Origin: Campanula takesimana
Taxonomy: Eukaryota; Streptophyta; Magnoliopsida; Asterales; Campanulaceae
Length of the DNA stretch: 64,000 bases
NCBI GenBank assembly: GCA_026119855.1
Contig: JAOWBW010000761.1
Location: 62,001-126,000 of the forward strand
Direction of reading: 5' to 3'
This document shows, one piece after another, positions 60,055 through 64,000 of this stretch; the first letter of the stretch is position 1; every line of letters starts with the position of its first letter. Under the pieces are notes generated by a model. That model was not told the origin of the DNA. It saw only the letters and a list, made by a program, of their open reading frames with translations, and did not search any database. Both the position numbers and the translations under genes were made by a program.

Positions 60055-60072
60055 TCCCCAGCAGAGTCGCCA
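60055..60072 (-). promoter_or_regulatory. Tat-1 primer binding site
   Basis: On the minus strand TGGCGACTCTGCTGGGGA, one base after the 5' LTR end CTCTCACA. It begins with TGG as required for tRNA CCA pairing; it is the type usual in Ogre/Tat elements. Confidence 0.85.
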
Positions 60073-60073
60073 C

Positions 60074-63000
60074 TGTGAGAGCCCGCGCCCGAGATGATCG
60101 GATCACCGCGAAATGACCGCCCGTGAAAGCGGTTCGCGCCCGTCTCGTGCTGATGCGCTTTTGGAAATGCACTCGGTTCTCACACAATGGTTTTCTCTTG
60201 ATGCTGTTTTTGATTGCAAGAGTCGCCACCTCATTTTATTTTAGGGAAAATGAAGATAAAACCTTTTTCAGAGAAAGTGGGTTCGGGGGCTAAGTTACGA
60301 GAAGAGAAGGGGTTAGGCACTCTTCTCGCCCATGATGGTCTCTATATGCATCCCACGTAAGTTCTTTTTATGCCTTTTACCTTGGTTTTATGCCCTAACA
60401 AAATGGTGATTTAATAAATGGGGAGTCTTCCTATTCTAGGCAGGTTTGTTTTAATTCACAAATGAGAGTCGGTTTGAGTGGACTCACACTTGGTTTTGAA
60501 AATGGTTTTAATCATTTATGTACATCAAATTAAACACATAAATGGGTGGGGGATTAATATTTACATTTTGTACAAAAAAGGGAAACAATTCCCAAATGAA
60601 TAAATGTCCTAAACTCCGTCCCAAAGCATTTTCAGGGACTGCTGCTCACTCTTCTTTGTGTACCTGTTCTTGTACTCATCCAATCTGGAAAGTAAAGGTC
60701 AAAAAAACTTCCTAACACATTAAACATATACCATGATTTTTCCCTTGATTTTAGGGGCATGTTATGGTGTCCAAACAAAGCATGCAAGGCAATTCTTTTC
60801 ACAGCCCAGTCTGACAGAATTTCATACATCCCTAAAGTATTCACTTTTTTCATCATGAAAAAAAAGGAATCAGGGAAAACACAAAACATGAAAGTTGTTC
60901 CTAACATGTTAAAGTTATGATATGGAGAGTTTCAAGTCCAGAAAACAAGGTTAGGTCACCCAAATAACTTCTGATATTTTCATGTCCAAACAAGAACATG
61001 CTGATTCTGAGAACAGAGAGATTAAACAAAAAATAGAAATAGCCTCTTCCACTGAGGATAAAAATATGATATTTACATGTTATTCTTCCTTGTTATGTGT
61101 ATAACAAGTTCTATTTTGTGGTCTAAGACCAAAACCCACGTTTTTTAGGAGTAAAAATAGCAACAAGGCAGTAAGGTACCATATGGACAGATTATTGGCA
61201 TCTCACTCATGTCATGAAAACACCTATCAAAACTAACTCAAATGAAAAGATATGAACATGAAACTTTGTACATGAATATATATACATGTTAACAACATGA
61301 AACAACAACCATCCAAGCATTTAGATATGTTTTCATGATGTTCTATGCTAAGATAAAACAAAGCATGGCAGATTCAAGGTTTATAAGATAAAACAAGTTT
61401 GTTCTTTGGAAAACTTCTTGAATCCACCACAAACAAAGATATGACACTCATACATACATGATATATATACACAAGATCAAAATCTTAGCATGATCAAGAG
61501 CTCAAAGCATCATTATATATCATCATTTAATAAGAAGAACAACAAGAGTAACAATATTGTATTATTGAATATAAAATGGAGGTTTAGCCTAACAAGGTGG
61601 CTAAACCCCTCAAGAAATTACATAAACATTACATCTTACCCTTTTAGATGATTACAAGGGGGAAATGATGCTTAGGTTGTGCTCCCTTTGCTTCCAAGGG
61701 AAGACTTTTTTGGGTTGTTTTCTCAAGGTTTTGGCCTTGTGTTGAAAGAGTTTGAGTTTGTGTTTAGTGTTTGTGTGGTGGTTTTATGGTGGTGTGGTGA
61801 TGGTGTTCTTGTTGAGAGAGAATGAGAGTGGAGGATGGTAGGGTTTTTTTTCTTTTTGTTTTTGTTTGTGTCTCTCTTTTTGAAATGGATGAGAGTGGTG
61901 TATATAGGAGGAGGGAGGTGGTAAATTGGTTGTAACTTGGAGGGGGGAGGTTGTAAATTGGTGGATTCATCATCTATCCTTCTTGACTAAGGCTTAAAGT
62001 CATCTTCTTTATCTTTGTTCCGGCTTTCCGTGTCGCGACCCCGAACCCCGCGGGCCCGAGACCGCGATCTGGACGTCGACTTAAACAACAAACTCCAAAA
62101 TAATGGAGATAAAAATTTCCTTTTATACCCAAAAGATGATAACACAAGGTTTTGTAAATCAATTTGAACAACAAAGAAAAACTAGTATAAACTCCAAGCT
62201 TATACACCAAGGTTGCAAAATACACAAATCCTAGTGACGTCAATGTTTGGTACAAATATCCCAAAAAGGTTACACATTTATATAATGTAAACCAACCTAT
62301 AACAACCTTCCCCAAAAGAATGTATCCACACTCGACGTCCTCTTTCTCGTGATCAGCGAGACTAATCCTTAGCACCTGGGGGGGGGGGTTAAGGAAAAAC
62401 AAAGATAAAAGAAAAGGGGGTGATGCTTGTTCTACCCTCGGACCTTGGGAAGGTTGTTATATGTTGGTTTACATTATATAAATGTGTAACCTTTTTGGGA
62501 TATTTGTACCAAACATTGACGTCACTAGGATTTGTGTATTTTGCAACCTTGGTGTATAAGCTTGGAGTTTATACTAGTTTTTCTTTGTTGTTCAAATTGA
62601 TTTACAAAACCTTGTGTTATCATCTTTTGGGTATAAAAGGAAATTTTTATCTCCATTATTTTGGAGTTTGTTGTTTAAGTCGACGTCCAGATCGCGGTCT
62701 CGGGCCCGCGGGGTTCGGGGTCGCGACATTCCGCTCCGCAACTGCTCCGTTGTGCGCGTCTCCGGTGTCCCGGTTGTCCGCGAGTCCAACATGAAAGTTG
62801 CTCGGAATATTTTTCTGGTCAGGCCGGTATATCTGAAATATTTTTATGAGCAAGGAACGACAATAATATATTTTTTCCTCTTCTTGACCAATTGATAAGA
62901 TATTTTGAGATATTTTCCAATTTGGATAACCATCTTTCCGGCTCCGGCTTTTCGCTCCGTAACTGTCCGTTGTGCGCGCCTCCGGTGTCCCGGTTGTCCG

Positions 63001-63561
63001 CGAGTCCAACATGAAAGTTGCTCGGAATATTTTTCTGGTCAGGCCGGTATATCTGAAATATTTTTATGAGCAAGGAACGACAATAATATATTTTTTGCTC
63101 TTCTTGACCAGTTGATAAGATATTTTGGGATATTTTCCAATTTGGATAACCATCTTTCCGGCTCCGGCTTTCCGCTCCGTCGTGCGCGCTCCGGTGTCCC
63201 GGTTGTCCGCGGGCCCAACATGAAAGTTGCTTGGAATAATTTTGTGGTCACGTCGGTATATCTGAAATATGTCAATTAGCAAGGAAAGGTAATAATATAT
63301 TTTTAATGCACAGAATGGATAACAGCGAGCAGTTCGGGGGGTTGCGGGCCCCGTTTCCGGTCCCGCACCTTGAAAAACAATTTTTTTGCCTGTTTGCTCG
63401 TTTTTTCGCTCTGATCATGAATTTGAAGTCCGTTTATCCATTCGATGCACCGATAAGGCTCACGGCAGTCCCGCACAGCCAAATCGAGGGTTTTAGGTTA
63501 ATTTTCGGGTTTAGACCGATTCAAGGTGGGTTTTTAGGGGTGCGAGATCAGGGTATCTACA
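60074..63561 (-). mobile_element. Tat-1 right LTR (5' LTR), with 698-bp insertion
   Basis: Collinear with 45700-48489 apart from the insertion at 62031-62728 (which also splits the 221-bp array) and scattered small changes. Total length 3488 bp; without the insert and its duplication about 2785 bp. Confidence 0.94.
62031..62728. mobile_element. Palindromic insertion built from two inverted chromovirus LTR (U5) ends
   Basis: Left arm 62031-62423 matches the U5 side of a G-type LTR (compare 15931-16325). A 23-base piece matching G gag at 15667-15689 follows (62425-62447), then a 281-base inverted copy of the arm ending GGTCGCGACA at 62728. Both outer ends are the same LTR terminus. Perfect duplication TTCCG at 62026-62030 and 62729-62733. 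It is absent from the other Tat-1 LTR, so it inserted later. The G-gag joint has a GGGGTG-type microhomology. It encodes nothing. Confidence 0.9.
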
Positions 63562-63712
63562 CCTGGCGAGCTTCTGGATTTTTCCAATTTTATACCAGAG
63601 TAGTCCTGGAATTTATAGTTTATCTTAGGGAGGTCCTGGCCTATTAGCTTATCCCTGAAACGGTGCTAAGGCTACCTCTAAGATAGGTCGGTTTCAGATT
63701 GGGGTACTTACA
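63562..63712 (-). mobile_element. Tat-F 3' LTR, second segment (U3 end)
   Basis: After the CCTGG duplication it completes the LTR interrupted at 45699. On the minus strand it starts TGTAAGTACCCC, matching the start of solo LTR E at 26165. Confidence 0.88.
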
Positions 63713-64000
63713 GAGCCCCTCGGCAACGTCGCTTCGAAGGAGCGGGGTTGCCGATAAAAATAAGCATCCCAATCTGACGGGACGACGGCTTTAACCGATT
63801 TTGGTTGCATGGCTGAACCTAGTGGTATAGGATTCCTACGTATCCCGTTCGCGGGGAATCAAGCCTAACGTAGTTCGGGATAGAGATTTAAGGCTACTCA
63901 AACCTATAGACGACCGTCGAGGTCGGGTGGGGAACTCGGGCATGACACTCATTCGGTCAGAGGCGAAGGCATCTGGGCATGACACCAAGGGGTCAGAGGC
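63713..64000 (-). mobile_element. Tat-F internal 3' region, runs off the window
   Basis: Begins GAGCCCCTCGG, a polypurine tract on the minus strand directly beside the LTR, as in Tat-1. So Tat-F is not a solo LTR but the 3' end of an element continuing to the right. It contains one hairpin and a 37-bp tandem repeat at the edge (GGGCATGACAC at 63938 and 63975). Confidence 0.8.
63835..63873 (-). other. Conserved Tat UTR hairpin, Tat-F copy
   Basis: Outer CTACGT/ACGTAG. Inner CCCG (63844-63847) with CGGG (63852-63855) closing a TTCG loop. Confidence 0.72.

Larger units (their letters stand above)
45700..63561 (-). mobile_element. Tat-1: complete 17.9 kb Tat/Ogre-type retrotransposon
   Basis: LTRs 45700-48489 and 60074-63561 are very similar apart from a 698 bp insertion in the latter. 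PBS, leader, gag, protease, RT, RNase H, aRNH, integrase (59002 down to 52008) are followed by an antisense DUF7745-like gene and a 1.7 kb repeat-rich 3' region. It inserted in the Tat-F LTR. Size, long LTRs, second RNase H and antisense ORF all point to the Tat/Ogre/Retand branch. Confidence 0.95.

Noticed and set aside
61974..62794. Two ORFs on opposite strands giving the same peptide
   Set aside because: They are the two arms of the palindromic insert, i.e. LTR sequence read in both orientations, not a gene pair.
44338..63712. Tat-F LTR as a solo LTR
   Set aside because: A polypurine tract and Tat-type internal sequence with a conserved hairpin follow at 63713, so the element continues beyond the window.

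Overview
The window is a piece of a large, repeat-rich plant nuclear genome (most likely a eudicot). I can support no ordinary host gene and no rRNA, tRNA or CRISPR locus. Essentially every base belongs to nested LTR retrotransposons of three kinds: Ty1/copia SIRE/Maximus-type elements, Ty3/gypsy Tat/Ogre-type elements (two RNase H modules, very long LTRs, antisense extra ORFs), and one Ty3/gypsy chromovirus of the Tekay/Del type.

Layout, left half. 1-2179 is the right-hand (5') LTR of a minus-strand Tat element (Tat-B) lying left of the window. 2180-8272 is the 3' part of a plus-strand SIRE element (SIRE-A): leader, intron-containing accessory (env-position) ORF, and LTR 6889-8272. 8273-9231 plus 18037-18479 is one Tat LTR (Tat-A) split by a complete 8.8 kb chromovirus G (9232-18031, minus strand, target duplication GTGAA). 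18480-20129 is a minus-strand SIRE fragment (SIRE-B: RT/RNase H and the start of its 3' region).

Right half. At 20130 a plus-strand Tat element (Tat-C) interrupts SIRE-B: LTR 20130-21150, PBS, gag, RT, two RNase H modules, integrase to 43266, antisense ORF remnant to 44337. Tat-C carries a solo SIRE LTR (21658-23122), a solo Tat LTR E (26165-26824 + 39010-39821, duplication CCAGC), itself split by a complete 12.2 kb Tat element D (26825-39009), and at 44338 the 3' LTR of another minus-strand Tat element F that runs off the right edge. Element F's LTR is split by a complete 17.9 kb minus-strand Tat element (Tat-1, 45700-63561, duplication CCTGG). One LTR of Tat-1 holds a 698 bp palindromic insertion made of two inverted chromovirus LTR ends (62031-62728, duplication TTCCG). 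The deepest chain is SIRE-B > Tat-C > Tat-F > Tat-1 > palindromic insert.

How the parts work together. Each element family brings its own gag-pro-RT-RNase H-integrase set, nearly all broken by nonsense codons or frameshifts. The best preserved coding units are the Tat-1 antisense ORF (50243-51655, open throughout, with its own TATA box), the Tat-1 integrase, and the Tat-C RT. The most interesting signals are not protein coding: (i) a hairpin in Tat untranslated regions whose stems change sequence while pairing is kept, in eight copies; (ii) CG-rich, mostly palindromic short words repeated inside each element's control regions, with a different word for each family or subfamily; (iii) the palindromic U5-U5 insertion; (iv) antisense gene cassettes with promoter-like TATA boxes and introns.
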